Positions 8,120-16,673 of a stretch of DNA of 64,000 bases are shown here, in pieces. The number at the start of each line of letters is the position of its first letter. Position 1 is the first letter of the stretch. Source of the stretch: Caulifigura coniformis (lineage in GTDB: Bacteria; Planctomycetota; Planctomycetia; Planctomycetales; Planctomycetaceae); contig NZ_CP036271.1 in NCBI RefSeq assembly GCF_007745175.1, positions 4,910,314 to 4,974,313 on the forward strand, in the 5' to 3' direction. The position numbers and the translations under genes were made by a program. Below the pieces are notes generated by a model that was not told where the DNA came from, made no database searches, and saw nothing but the letters and a program-made list of their open reading frames with translations.

Positions 8120-9445
8120 TTGCCCAGGGTTCTGCTGGGCACGGACGTGCTCACTGGCCGCGGCTTCCATGAACCTTGATGCGGCCGGCGTGTTGGTATG
8201 TCCGGCATCGACATCAACGTGAATGGAACGGGGAATCGACAGGGCGTTGTACGCAGCGTAGATGCTGGTCGGAGGGCACGTCTGGTCGATATAGCCGACG
8301 GTGACTGCCGCCCCCCGGCACTTCGCCCGGGTGGCGAAGTTGACACAGTCGAAATAGCGCGAGGCCTGCAACGCCAGCGGATCCGGTTTGCCCTGCTGGT
8401 CCATGGCGACGAGTTTCGGCCATCCACTGATCCGGTCGGCCAGGCTGCCGGTGTGGTCACAGCCGGCCGGGACGCCGGCACAGAAAAAACTGACTCGCGC
8501 ATCCAGGGCCGCCGCGGCAAAGGCCTGGTACCCGCCCTGGCTGCTGCCATACACGATCAGCGTCTTGCCGTCCCATTCTGGTTGTTCCGTCAAAAAGTCG
8601 ATGGCCCGTACCAGACGCAGGAACATCCCCTTGAAGTAGCTTTGATCGCGGTCCTGACGGCCAACGGCCCGGTAATTGTTCAACTCACCCTTGGTCAGTT
8701 CCTCATAAAAGCTGGTGGGCTGGCCGTTCGGGATGCCGTGGGCATTGATGTCCAGCGTCAGCATTCCGCCGCTTTTCACGGCCCAGCGAGTGCTGTTCAG
8801 GCCGGCGCTGCGAACACCGGCCCCATGTACAAACAGGATGGCCGGCAGTGACCTAGGCTGTGCGTTGACCGGCCTGCCGAAATATCCCGAAACCGGTTTG
8901 CCGAGGCAGCCCACCTGAACATCGAAGGCCTCGATGCCCGGGGCAGGAGCCTTGACCGGGGTCAGAACCGGTTTGGCAGGAACCCTGGCCAGTTCGGCTT
9001 TCTGGGCATCCCAGAACTGGTCGAAGTCGTCGGGAACGTCTGCGCTCGGCTGGATCTCAAGCGGAGAGAAGGCCGCGGCTGCCAGCACCGAGTTGTTGCC
9101 GACACGGGCGCGCAGCAGCAGAAAGCCGGGCTTGTCCAGTGTGCCGGTGATCGTGGCCTGGCCGTCCTTCAAACTGACGATCTGGGGTGACAGGGGCTTC
9201 CATCCGTCCTGTGACAGAACACAGGTGACCTCACCCTGAGCGAGTGGCTGGTCATCCTGTTTGCCCTGAATCGTAAAGGTGACGGTTTCCCCCGGCTTGT
9301 ACTGGGCGTCGCTGCGGTCAGCGACGGCCGACAGAGTCACCTTGGGAGCGGGTTTGACCGCTTCCTGGGCCACCAGACCCTGCGGAGCGACGGTGGCGGT
9401 TGCCAGAAGAAGAACGGGCAACAAGGCTCGGAACTGTGGAATCAT
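8105..9445 (-). CDS. Acetylxylan-esterase-like secreted alpha/beta hydrolase
   Basis: About 446 residues. The ATG at 9445 starts a signal peptide (MIPQFRALLPVLLLATATVA); an alternative ATG lies 36 bases upstream. After an N-terminal beta domain (about 30-140) comes an AXE1-type alpha/beta hydrolase: FDQFWDAQKAEL, LPAILFVHGAG, the nucleophile elbow YGSSQGGYQA, then the aspartate region YIDQTCPPTS and the histidine in DAGHTNTP. Members remove acetyl groups from xylan or cephalosporin. The gene probably acts on plant or algal polysaccharide outside the cytoplasm. Its last codons and stop come from REP-like copy A, so the native C-terminus may have been trimmed or replaced. Confidence 0.88.
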   Translation of the reverse strand: MIPQFRALLPVLLLATATVAPQGLVAQEAVKPAPKVTLSAVADRSDAQYKPGETVTFTIQGKQDDQPLAQGEVTCVLSQDGWKPLSPQIVSLKDGQATITGTLDKPGFLLLRARVGNNSVLAAAAFSPLEIQPSADVPDDFDQFWDAQKAELARVPAKPVLTPVKAPAPGIEAFDVQVGCLGKPVSGYFGRPVNAQPRSLPAILFVHGAGVRSAGLNSTRWAVKSGGMLTLDINAHGIPNGQPTSFYEELTKGELNNYRAVGRQDRDQSYFKGMFLRLVRAIDFLTEQPEWDGKTLIVYGSSQGGYQAFAAAALDARVSFFCAGVPAGCDHTGSLADRISGWPKLVAMDQQGKPDPLALQASRYFDCVNFATRAKCRGAAVTVGYIDQTCPPTSIYAAYNALSIPRSIHVDVDAGHTNTPAASRFMEAAASEHVRAQQNPGQGGAP

Positions 9446-9641
9446 CACGTGGTCGATGCTCTGGAAACGGGGTGCAGACATGCAGCACGATCATCGGCAG
9501 GGTGGCCGGAACTGCGGGTGGCCGGGGCTGGAGCCTTATTCGGCGAAACCCCGGTCGCGTGCCGGAACGGGCGAATTGTGGAGTGTGGTTGGCGTCGAGT
9601 CCAATGTGGTCCGAAAGGGCCTCGTGATTCGAGGCGGTACA

Positions 9642-9683
9642 GGTGGCACGCCCTGCAAAGGGCGTGGCGAGCGTTGCCGAGCC
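9642..9683 (-). repeat. REP-like palindrome, copy B (short form)
   Basis: Arms GGCACGCCCT and AGGGCGTGG enclose the short loop GCAA, followed by GCGTTGCCGAGCC, the reverse of the flank of copies A, D and E. It lies 12 bases beyond the RAYT stop codon. Confidence 0.85.
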
Positions 9684-9695
9684 TCCACTTCACGA

Positions 9696-10286
9696 TCAAC
9701 AGTCATGAATTGTGGGCAGCGTGGCATCGATCTCCACAAGAGCCGGCCTGACTCCCGCATACCAACGGGCGCTCGACCATTCCCAGTCTGCGGGACGCTC
9801 GCACAAACCACGTCGAACAGGGTTCTGGTGAATGTATTCGATCATCGAGGCCAGTGTTCGTTCCTGCCCGACGTTCCGGTCATAACCGCCTCCAGGCTGC
9901 CAGAATCGGCGGCGTGTGACGGTTCCTTCCTGGACGGTGATCCGATTGAGGAACGCTGGCGAATGTTCTGCGAGCCAGCGGATGGCCGGCCGGGCAGAGT
10001 GCTCTTTGATGAACCCGGCGAAGCGGCCGAGTTCGAGTTTCGGGTCGCGCGGGGAGACCAGGAGATGAACGTGCTCCGGCATGATGACCCAAGCCCAGAG
10101 ATCGACGGGCCAGCGAGAGCGGGCGTCTTCAAGAGCCGTCAGAAGCCAGTGACGGGCGCGGTCCTTCTCGAGGAAGCGGATGCGGCGGAAGCAGGAGAAG
10201 GTGAGCTCTCGAGGGAAGCCATCGTCGACTCGGCGTCGGCGTTTGCTGAAGTAGGACGAGCCTGAGTGCGGATCACGGATACGCAT
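9696..10286 (-). CDS. REP-associated tyrosine transposase (RAYT)
   Basis: A 196-residue Y1 (HUH) transposase. The metal-binding HUH motif is in MPEHVHLLVSP (His72, His74), and the candidate catalytic tyrosine is Tyr151 in the family block MIEYIHQNPVRRGL, followed by the usual DWEWSSARWYAG. These are hallmarks of single-copy RAYTs that mobilise or maintain REP palindromes rather than themselves. The ATG at 10286 was chosen because homology begins soon after it; the frame runs on upstream without domain content. REP-like copies lie 12 bases past the stop (9642-9683) and 32 bases before the start (10318-10350), with three further copies within 2 kb, which fits a RAYT acting on its own repeat. 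Confidence 0.92.
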   Translation of the reverse strand: MRIRDPHSGSSYFSKRRRRVDDGFPRELTFSCFRRIRFLEKDRARHWLLTALEDARSRWPVDLWAWVIMPEHVHLLVSPRDPKLELGRFAGFIKEHSARPAIRWLAEHSPAFLNRITVQEGTVTRRRFWQPGGGYDRNVGQERTLASMIEYIHQNPVRRGLCERPADWEWSSARWYAGVRPALVEIDATLPTIHDC

Positions 10287-10317
10287 GCAGCCAGCCCCAT
10301 GAGAACTGCCCTCTGTG

Positions 10318-10350
10318 TGGCACGCCCTGCCAAGGGCGTGGTCGCGTGCC
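10318..10350 (-). repeat. REP-like palindrome, copy C (short form)
   Basis: GGCACGCCCT, loop GCCA, AGGGCGTGG: the same core as copy B and in the same orientation, but without the GTTGCCGAGCC flank. It is upstream of the RAYT start. Confidence 0.8.
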
Positions 10351-10422
10351 AGGGCAACTTCGCCACTGTAGGGGCCCGGTGCTGAAACAAGAAGGCATTG
10401 GCTGAGTTGGTGAGCGTGGGGG

Positions 10423-10478
10423 CGCTCGGCAACGCCTGCCACGCCCTTCCTTCCTGACGTCAGTCAGGGCGTGCCACC
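10423..10478 (+). repeat. REP-like palindrome, copy D (long form)
   Basis: CGCTCGGCAACG, then CCACGCCCTTCC, a TGACGTCA centre, and CAGGGCGTGCCACC. It is close in sequence to copies A and E. Confidence 0.88.
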
Positions 10479-10671
10479 CAGATCGTCACGGATTTTGAAA
10501 CACGAAGAGCACGAAGGACACGAAGAAGTGGGGCGTCGGCGGTGGGGTGGTCGCCGGTGTAAGAACTTGCTGGGGCGAGACCCAGCGTAGGCCACTCCGC
10601 TGCGTCTCCGGCCGCGTCTCTTGTGTCAGGAGCAGGTGACCACACCTATCTCGCCGGCGGGCCTACGGGGT

Positions 10672-11214
10672 TCAGTCGATGCTGTATCCGGCGAACCACC
10701 AGCCGATGGGGGTTTCGGCTTCGTAGACGGGGAAGCAGATGCATTGGCCGCGGTCGATGTCGCCAGCGAGGCGACTGAAGATCTCGGGGGCCTGACGCTT
10801 CGATGGCTGATGAGTTCCGCAGGCCTCGATCAGCTCGTCGCGACTCAGGACGCGAGCGGTCAGTGGTTCGATGCGCTCTGAAATGCCATTGATGTCGAGG
10901 ATGTTGCCGAGCCCTTCGCCGCCGGACTGCCAGATGCGTTGCAGGATGGCGATTCGCTCGGGGGCGGAATCCGGAATCGGCTGATCAAGGATCGACTCCA
11001 GGTATTCGACGTTCTCCCTGTAGAGATCGACGAGTCCGTACGGGTCGCCTTCGTCCTGAGAAATCTGCACCGCCTCGCGACTCCCCTGCAGATGCTCGCG
11101 GATCACGCTGGGGAGGTCGTAGTTCTCCGCGACAAATGTGGCCTGCAGGTGCTTTAAGGCCATGCCCGGGTCGGAATGCCAGGGAGCCAGATTCTGATAC
11201 GGCGACGCGCCCAT
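10672..11214 (-). CDS. Hypothetical protein
   Basis: A 180-residue protein I do not recognise. The ATG at 11214 has GGAGGG seven bases upstream, which fixes the start although the frame stays open further. It is acidic and helical in the middle (IREHLQGSREAVQISQDEGD, then a YLESILDQPIPDSAPERIAI-like helix) and ends in a hydrophobic, Trp-containing segment (CFPVYEAETPIGWWFAGYS) that could be a strand pair. No signal peptide and no membrane segment. It is surrounded on both sides by REP-like repeats, and nothing nearby suggests its role. Confidence 0.65.
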   Translation of the reverse strand: MGASPYQNLAPWHSDPGMALKHLQATFVAENYDLPSVIREHLQGSREAVQISQDEGDPYGLVDLYRENVEYLESILDQPIPDSAPERIAILQRIWQSGGEGLGNILDINGISERIEPLTARVLSRDELIEACGTHQPSKRQAPEIFSRLAGDIDRGQCICFPVYEAETPIGWWFAGYSID

Positions 11215-11400
11215 GTTCAGCCCTCCGGTTGAGAGTGTCCGGGAGGGGATTATTGGGAAGGGATCATGCCTCGGCAACACTCGGCACTGGCTGCAAGCAG
11301 GGCAGTGGCGCCCTGATTCAGGCCTGGCAGTGGCGGCCGGCGGGGAAGGTGAGGGAACCACCAAGACGCGAAGGCACCAAGGGGACATTGTCGAAGGGAG

Positions 11401-11457
11401 GGCTCGGCAACGATTGCCACGCCCTGCCTTCCTGGCGTCAGTCAGGGCGTGCCACCC
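11401..11457 (+). repeat. REP-like palindrome, copy E (long form)
   Basis: GGCTCGGCAACGATTGCCAC, then GCCCTGCCTTCC, a TGGCGTCA centre and GTCAGGGCGTGCCACC. This is the long form of the family, with the same order and orientation as copies A and D. Confidence 0.88.
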
Positions 11458-11563
11458 GGGTTTGGGGGGCGTTGGGCGTGCCACCGGTCCCGCGGAGCGG
11501 CAAGAGGCTGCTTCAGACGCGGGCGGAACAAAGAATGGACGGCGTCTTGGGAGGAGAGCCTCC

Positions 11564-11640
11564 TGCGGCTTCGCCGCACCGGTTGCACAGCAACCGGTGG
11601 TACCCACTTTGAATAGTCGTCACGTCAACCGGTGGTACCC
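11564..11640. repeat. Palindrome and direct-repeat group
   Basis: A hairpin TGCGGC-TTC-GCCGCA (11564-11578) runs into a second, ACCGGTTG-CACAG-CAACCGGT (11578-11598). The 15-base text CAACCGGTGGTACCC occurs twice, at 11591-11605 and 11626-11640, 35 bases apart. The second copy is 10 bases from the end of the protease gene and may mark the boundary of the island. Confidence 0.85.
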
Positions 11641-11649
11641 GGTACCTGG

Positions 11650-14016
11650 TCACAGCGTCCGAACTATGACTGGAGGTCGGATAGGCGTTGCGGTCACAGA
11701 CAGTCGAGTCATACTTGCCGCGATAGGAAGTGCCTGCATCATAGGCTGGGGATCTACAGGGTTTTCGCTCAAATCCAGCAGTTCGGCAGCGAACGCAACG
11801 CGTTGTCTTGGATCAAACTCGACCGCCGCGACATACGGCGCGATCTCTTCGTAAGACAACTCCAGCACCCACAAATCTTCGGGTGCTTCTTCACTTTCCC
11901 CTGGTTTGTGCCGCTGCAAATCATACGTTCGGTCGATCAACGGATATGAATAGTGGCCACCTCGCGGAGCTCGAACTGCTTTAGCGTCCGGACTTGGATG
12001 CAATCTGGCGACGGTCTTCCGGCAAGCCCAGTCGTTCTTAGCGGCCTCGTTCACGGGAGGGTCACTACAGACAATGAGCCGGAGCACTGGTTTCTCAGCC
12101 GACGCGAGCCATTGCTTCGGTATTGGCAACTGAACTCTGACCGTATCCTTCGATGACTCGATGTATCCTTGCCAAAGGATCACGGCACTGCCTGTAGCCG
12201 GGGATCGCAGTCGCTGCACTGAGGCTTTTCCTCGTCCAAGCGTCCAACCCGCCAATTCCCGAACTTCGGCGTCCTCCGTCGTCCTTGTCGCAGTCAGCGA
12301 CAAGAACGCCTTCGCAGTCACCGCGAACGGCGTGGTTCCTTGAACGCAGTAGCGTTGCAGTTCGCGAAGAGTGAACGCCACTTCGCGAGCAAGAATTGGC
12401 GCCGCGTGCGACGACCCACAATGGTCTTCTCCTAGACCATTCGCGGCGATACCCCAGACACCGTGTCCGTTGTTACCAACACGATACGCGTCGTCACAGT
12501 TGCCACCGGGTGCACCAAAATTCGGAGTCGGGCAGTTACAGAGCCCAGGTCCGATTCGAGTAAACGCGCTCGGCCATCCACTGTGAACTACGAGACCACC
12601 CGAAGTAATTCGCGACACGTAGCTTCCGCAAATCCACGTATTGAATCCGGAAGCCCACGGCCCGAGTGCCCATCTTGAATCCTTAAGATGCTCTGGGTAT
12701 GGAGGTGCTGGCGCAGTTCCAGGCACGGAGTTGCCTGCGGCCACTACTAGGACACAGTCGTTCGCGAAAGCAAAGTTGTCCAAATCCTGCAGCGTGAGCC
12801 GCTTCTCTCGGAGATCTGTCTCATTGAAATCTGAAAAAGTCTTGTGGTCGCCAATGCTTAAATTAAAGACACGAACATCCGGCGCCGCGCCCCGAACGCC
12901 TGAGAGAGCATCGATGACGGCCTTATCATGGAACGTATTGCCAAAGTGGGGGACACTTCCAATCATCGCGTCATAGAATGAGCATGCCGGCGTTGCGCCA
13001 GCGATGCTCTCATGCGACGAATGGTCGCCGAAGACAACGCGGGACGCGACGAGTGAACCGTGATTCCCGATCGCTTGGCGAGCGACTGATTGCCCGTAAA
13101 ACTGCCCTCTTCTGTAGGGGGACAGTATTATGTGGCTATCGGGAACTCCCATGTCTACGACCGCAACGCATGGAAGATCGGCAGCAACCACCGGATGTTG
13201 ACCAGATCGACCTGTAGTTACAGTTGCGCGAGTCCCCCGTTGAGCGGCTGCCAACGAATACAACGGCGCGTGCAACGACTGGACCGAGTAAAAATCCTTC
13301 GCTACTGCACGAACGGATGCTCGCGTGAATCTCCCGCGTACCCACCTTCGACCAGAGAAATCTGCCCCATTAGCGGTGAGCGTTTCTCCCTCACGATTCA
13401 TCAAAGCGAGAATCGCTCGCATTACTTCGTCGGCTTCGCGTCTCCGCAAGATCGGCTGAAGCTCAACTATTACGTCGCTCAACTCTGATTGCGGTAGAGA
13501 ATGCAGCCACTCATCGTCAACTCGTAGACTGGGCTGCGGTAGGTCAAACGAGTCGATTGTCGCCCAGCGAGCTTGCTCGCGAACGCCAAGTGTCGGCAGC
13601 CTCGCTGCTCGATTCGACAACTGCGAGAACGTCAGTTTGTCGGCGTGAACAACTGCTTTGCCGTCAGACGTAACCTGCAATAGATCCAGCCCGAGGCGGT
13701 CGAAGATCTTGCAATGAGCACCGCCGAAGTCAGTTTCTTCCGCAAAGGTTCCATCCGGGGCCTTGCGCTTGTCGGTAGATTCCTTTTCGAGCTCTGGGAC
13801 CGGAACCGCTAAGACAAAATATCGCTCCTCCTTGAGTGGATCATGTGAGGCGCTGAGCTTCGAGTCGAGTTTCTCCATACTGGAGAACAAGCGTTGCGAT
13901 CGAGCGGACCATGAGATGTTCGTATACTTAGGAAGGCGACCCCCTCCCGCCTTTTCCTCGGGACTTAGTTCGTGCGTCTCGTTTAAGAAGAAGTTCTTTG
14001 AGTCGGTGCGGGGCAT
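11650..14016 (-). CDS. Subtilisin-like S8 protease paired with AAA+ ATPase (IetS-like)
   Basis: A 788-residue protein without a signal peptide. Residues about 280-560 are a subtilase domain with the full triad: Asp288 in VAVVDMGVPD, His319 in NHGSLVAS and Ser536 in GSSHAAP, with oxyanion Asn429 in VAAGNS. The first 280 residues and the last 220 (beta-rich) are accessory. An intracellular subtilase next to an AAA+ ATPase matches the ietAS arrangement, reported as a plasmid toxin-antitoxin pair in Agrobacterium and later as an anti-phage system. The start is six bases after the ATPase stop, so the two are co-transcribed. The base composition is visibly less GC-rich than its neighbours, which suggests transfer. 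Confidence 0.9.
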   Translation of the reverse strand: MPRTDSKNFFLNETHELSPEEKAGGGRLPKYTNISWSARSQRLFSSMEKLDSKLSASHDPLKEERYFVLAVPVPELEKESTDKRKAPDGTFAEETDFGGAHCKIFDRLGLDLLQVTSDGKAVVHADKLTFSQLSNRAARLPTLGVREQARWATIDSFDLPQPSLRVDDEWLHSLPQSELSDVIVELQPILRRREADEVMRAILALMNREGETLTANGADFSGRRWVRGRFTRASVRAVAKDFYSVQSLHAPLYSLAAAQRGTRATVTTGRSGQHPVVAADLPCVAVVDMGVPDSHIILSPYRRGQFYGQSVARQAIGNHGSLVASRVVFGDHSSHESIAGATPACSFYDAMIGSVPHFGNTFHDKAVIDALSGVRGAAPDVRVFNLSIGDHKTFSDFNETDLREKRLTLQDLDNFAFANDCVLVVAAGNSVPGTAPAPPYPEHLKDSRWALGPWASGFNTWICGSYVSRITSGGLVVHSGWPSAFTRIGPGLCNCPTPNFGAPGGNCDDAYRVGNNGHGVWGIAANGLGEDHCGSSHAAPILAREVAFTLRELQRYCVQGTTPFAVTAKAFLSLTATRTTEDAEVRELAGWTLGRGKASVQRLRSPATGSAVILWQGYIESSKDTVRVQLPIPKQWLASAEKPVLRLIVCSDPPVNEAAKNDWACRKTVARLHPSPDAKAVRAPRGGHYSYPLIDRTYDLQRHKPGESEEAPEDLWVLELSYEEIAPYVAAVEFDPRQRVAFAAELLDLSENPVDPQPMMQALPIAASMTRLSVTATPIRPPVIVRTL

Positions 14017-14022
14017 AGTTCG

Positions 14023-14937
14023 TTAACTTCCCCCGAGAATATGGCGTCTCACCGCAACTAGCAGAGCAGCCTCGGCTTCCGAGAAACTCTTAGCTTTCAG
14101 CGCTTGTCTGAGGTCAGGTCGTGATAGTTGTACGCCCAACTGCGCGGCCCGATCTTTTAGAAAGCTGTCGAGTCGTTCCTTTGTCGGAGCGTTGAAGTGA
14201 AGGGCCAGGTCAAACCGTCGCCACAAGGCCGCGTCGAGGTGTGATGCCAGATTGGATGTCGCGATGATCAGGCCAAGCGGCCGAGAATGCTCCAGTTCTT
14301 GCATGAGAGCTATGACGATGCGGTCGAGTTCCCCGACATCAAGCGGATTACCTCGCTGTTTTCCCAGGGCATCAAGCTCATCCAGCAGCAAGACACATGG
14401 CGTCCGTTCGACAAAATCAAAGATTTGTCGCAAGTGTATTGCCGTTTGGCCGAGATATGCGCCGATTAGGGCATCAAATCGCGCCATATAGACGGGCATC
14501 GCAAGTTCAGTCGCGATCGCACGAGCGGTCATGCTCTTTCCACAACCCGGAGGACCGTAGAAGAGAAGTTTTGACCGTGGTTGCAATCCGTATCTTTGTA
14601 GTTTGTCTCTGCCGGACCATTCGCCGATGATCGTCTCGAGTTCGTCGCGAAGTGTAGGCTCCAGCGTAATCGATGAGATTGGACAGCCACTGTCCAATCG
14701 GAGTAACGCCGTACTCAAGAGCGCCGATCCATTGGAGAATGGCTCTGACGGCTGTGGGGAAGGGAATGGGCCCTTCAACTCACCAGCGGCGAGGGCGCCC
14801 CGCAGTGTTCGTGCGAGCGAGCGATGCCCCTTCGTTTCCTCGCTACGGCAAATTCTCGACGCAATGGCGGACGCTTGCTGATTGTCATTCTCGGCAATGG
14901 CGCGGAATAGCTCAGTGAGCTCCCTTGTCGTTGGCAT
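14023..14937 (-). CDS. AAA+ ATPase partner of the subtilase (IetA-like)
   Basis: A 304-residue ATPase. Residues 1-100 are helical and lineage specific; about 118-250 form an AAA core with Walker A GPPGCGKS (128-135), Walker B VLLLDELDAL (182-191), sensor 1 in IIATSNL and the arginine-finger pair at 240-241 in LWRRFDLAL. The ATG at 14937 is preferred over a TTG at 14994; neither has a strong ribosome site. It is the first gene of the operon with the S8 protease. In ietAS-type pairs the ATPase is thought to restrain or license the protease. The same lower-GC composition as the protease supports joint acquisition. Confidence 0.9.
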   Translation of the reverse strand: MPTTRELTELFRAIAENDNQQASAIASRICRSEETKGHRSLARTLRGALAAGELKGPFPSPQPSEPFSNGSALLSTALLRLDSGCPISSITLEPTLRDELETIIGEWSGRDKLQRYGLQPRSKLLFYGPPGCGKSMTARAIATELAMPVYMARFDALIGAYLGQTAIHLRQIFDFVERTPCVLLLDELDALGKQRGNPLDVGELDRIVIALMQELEHSRPLGLIIATSNLASHLDAALWRRFDLALHFNAPTKERLDSFLKDRAAQLGVQLSRPDLRQALKAKSFSEAEAALLVAVRRHILGGS

Positions 14938-15054
14938 TCGTCGTGTTGAGTTAGCTGAAGCTCGGGATTGGTGAGGCGTTGGAAGATGTTTCAAAGTGCG
15001 ATATGCGCAGCAGGCAGATTTGTCGAGCTGCCTGCCGCACGCACCAGATTCGTT

Positions 15055-16548
15055 CTACCCTCCAAGGCTCACCGTCACCGTTTTGTGTTCGGTGTAGTTC
15101 GACAGGGCGGCTTCGCCGAGTTCTCGGCCGATGCCGGACATCTTGTAGCCGCCGAAGGGGGCGGCGGCGTCGAAGACGTCGTAGCAGTTGACCCAGACGG
15201 TGCCGGCGCGGAGTTTGTGGGCGATGGCGTGGGCTTTGGCGATGTCTTTGGTCCAGACGGCGGCGGCGAGGCCGTAGAAGGTTTTGTTGCCGCGCTGGAC
15301 GGCTTCGTCGACATCCTTGAACGGAAGGATGCTCATCACGGGTCCGAAGATTTCGTCGGTCGCGATGGGCATGTCGTCGGACACGTGGTCGAAGACGGTG
15401 GGCTCGATGTAGAAGCCCTTGTCGCCGGAGCGGCCGCCGCCGGTGACGCATTTGGCTCCGGCTTCTTTGCCTTTGCCGATATAGCTCATGATCTTGTCGA
15501 ACTGATCTTTATCGATCTGGGGGCCCTGGACAGTTTCGAGATCGAACGGGTCGCCGATGCCGAACTTCCTGGCGTTGGCGCGCTCGACGAGCTTTTCGAC
15601 GAACTGTTCGTGGATCTTCTTCTCGACGAAGACGCGGCTGCCGGCGCAGCAGCACTGGCCCTGGTTGAAGAAGAGGCCGAAATCGGTGCCGGCGACGGCG
15701 GCATCGAGGTCGGCATCGGCGAGGATGATGTTGGGGCTCTTGCCGCCGAGTTCGAGGGTGACGCGTTTCAGGGTGTTGGCGGCCTCCTTCATGATGATCT
15801 GGCCGGTCTCGGTCGAGCCAGTGAAGGCGATCTTGTCGACATCCGGGTGCTTCACGAGGGCGGCGCCGGCGTCGCCGAAGCCGGTGACGACATTGATGAC
15901 GCCGGGCGGGAAGCCGGCTTCGATGGCCCATTCGGCCATGCGGAGGCAGGAGAGCGGGGTCTGCTCGGCGGGCTTCATGACGATGGTGCAGCCAGCGGCG
16001 AGGGCCGGGGCCCACTTCCAGGAGACCATGAGGGCCGGGAAGTTCCAGGGGATGATCTGGCCGACGACGCCGACGGGTTCGCGGCGGCTGTAGGAGAAGA
16101 AGTTGCCGCGGACGGGGATCGTCTGGCCGGTGAGCTTGTCGGCCCAGCCGGCGTAGTAGCGGAAGGTGTCGATGACGAGCGGCACGTCGGCCGTCATCGC
16201 GTCCTTGATGGGCTTGCCGTTGTCGAGGGTTTCGAGGGCGGCGAGCTCGTCCTTGTTGGCCTCGATGATGTCGGCGAGGCGGCTGAGGAGGCGGCCGCGG
16301 TCGCGGGCATCCATCTTCGACCATTCGCCTTCGAAGGCCTTGCGGGCGGCCTTCACGGCGCGGTCGACATCTTTCTCGGTGGCGCGGGCGACGTCGGCGA
16401 TCTTCTCTTCGGTGGCCGGGTGGAAGGTGGGGAAGGTTTTTCCGGACTCGGAGTCGACCCAGTGGCCTCCGATGAGCATCTTGGTCTGGCGGACGTTGGG
16501 ACGGGCGACTTTTTTGGCGGCGGGCTTGGCGGGTGCGGCGGCGGACAT
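15055..16548 (-). CDS. NAD(P)-dependent aldehyde dehydrogenase
   Basis: A 497-residue enzyme of the ALDH superfamily, full length. The general-base glutamate is in LELGGKSPN and the nucleophilic cysteine in [15 protein letters not shown]; the cofactor loop [10 protein letters not shown] and the [10 protein letters not shown] motif are present. The best match is to class 1/2 and betaine-type aldehyde dehydrogenases ([20 protein letters not shown], then [14 protein letters not shown] near the C-terminus). It converts an aldehyde to the acid with NAD+ or NADP+. The first 20 residues are an Ala/Lys/Pro-rich extension. It is separated from neighbours on both sides, so it is likely a single-gene unit; the substrate cannot be told from sequence. 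Confidence 0.95.
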   Translation of the reverse strand: MSAAAPAKPAAKKVARPNVRQTKMLIGGHWVDSESGKTFPTFHPATEEKIADVARATEKDVDRAVKAARKAFEGEWSKMDARDRGRLLSRLADIIEANKDELAALETLDNGKPIKDAMTADVPLVIDTFRYYAGWADKLTGQTIPVRGNFFSYSRREPVGVVGQIIPWNFPALMVSWKWAPALAAGCTIVMKPAEQTPLSCLRMAEWAIEAGFPPGVINVVTGFGDAGAALVKHPDVDKIAFTGSTETGQIIMKEAANTLKRVTLELGGKSPNIILADADLDAAVAGTDFGLFFNQGQCCCAGSRVFVEKKIHEQFVEKLVERANARKFGIGDPFDLETVQGPQIDKDQFDKIMSYIGKGKEAGAKCVTGGGRSGDKGFYIEPTVFDHVSDDMPIATDEIFGPVMSILPFKDVDEAVQRGNKTFYGLAAAVWTKDIAKAHAIAHKLRAGTVWVNCYDVFDAAAPFGGYKMSGIGRELGEAALSNYTEHKTVTVSLGG

Positions 16549-16673
16549 GAGTGAGCACTCCTGGCGCTGGGATGAGCGTGGATTGGTGAGAGTTGGATTC
16601 TAGCGCGCGGGAGGTTGGGGAGGCGAATGAGTGAAGGGAGTGGGTGGTGGGTAGGGAAGGAAGGGGAGGATTT

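Larger units (their letters stand above)
10287..10671. other. Intergenic region with REP-like copies
   Basis: No gene is supported. It contains REP-like copies C and D and, 20 bases after D, a CACGAAGAGCACGAAGG-type tract (about 10498-10528). The rest has no signal I can name. Confidence 0.6.
11215..11649. other. Intergenic repeat cluster beside the AAA+/protease island
   Basis: No gene is supported. It holds a CACCAAG/GCGAAGG tract (about 11356-11382), REP-like copy E (11401-11457) and a group of GGTACCC-containing palindromes (11564-11640) that ends 10 bases from the protease stop codon. Confidence 0.6.

Noticed and set aside
9279-10265. 328-residue plus-strand frame spanning the esterase start and the RAYT
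   Set aside because: It is antisense to two supported genes and contains the repeats as nonsense translation.
14968-16554. 528-residue plus-strand frame opposite the aldehyde dehydrogenase
   Set aside because: Gly/Asp/Val-rich with no domain; it is the complement of a well-supported enzyme.
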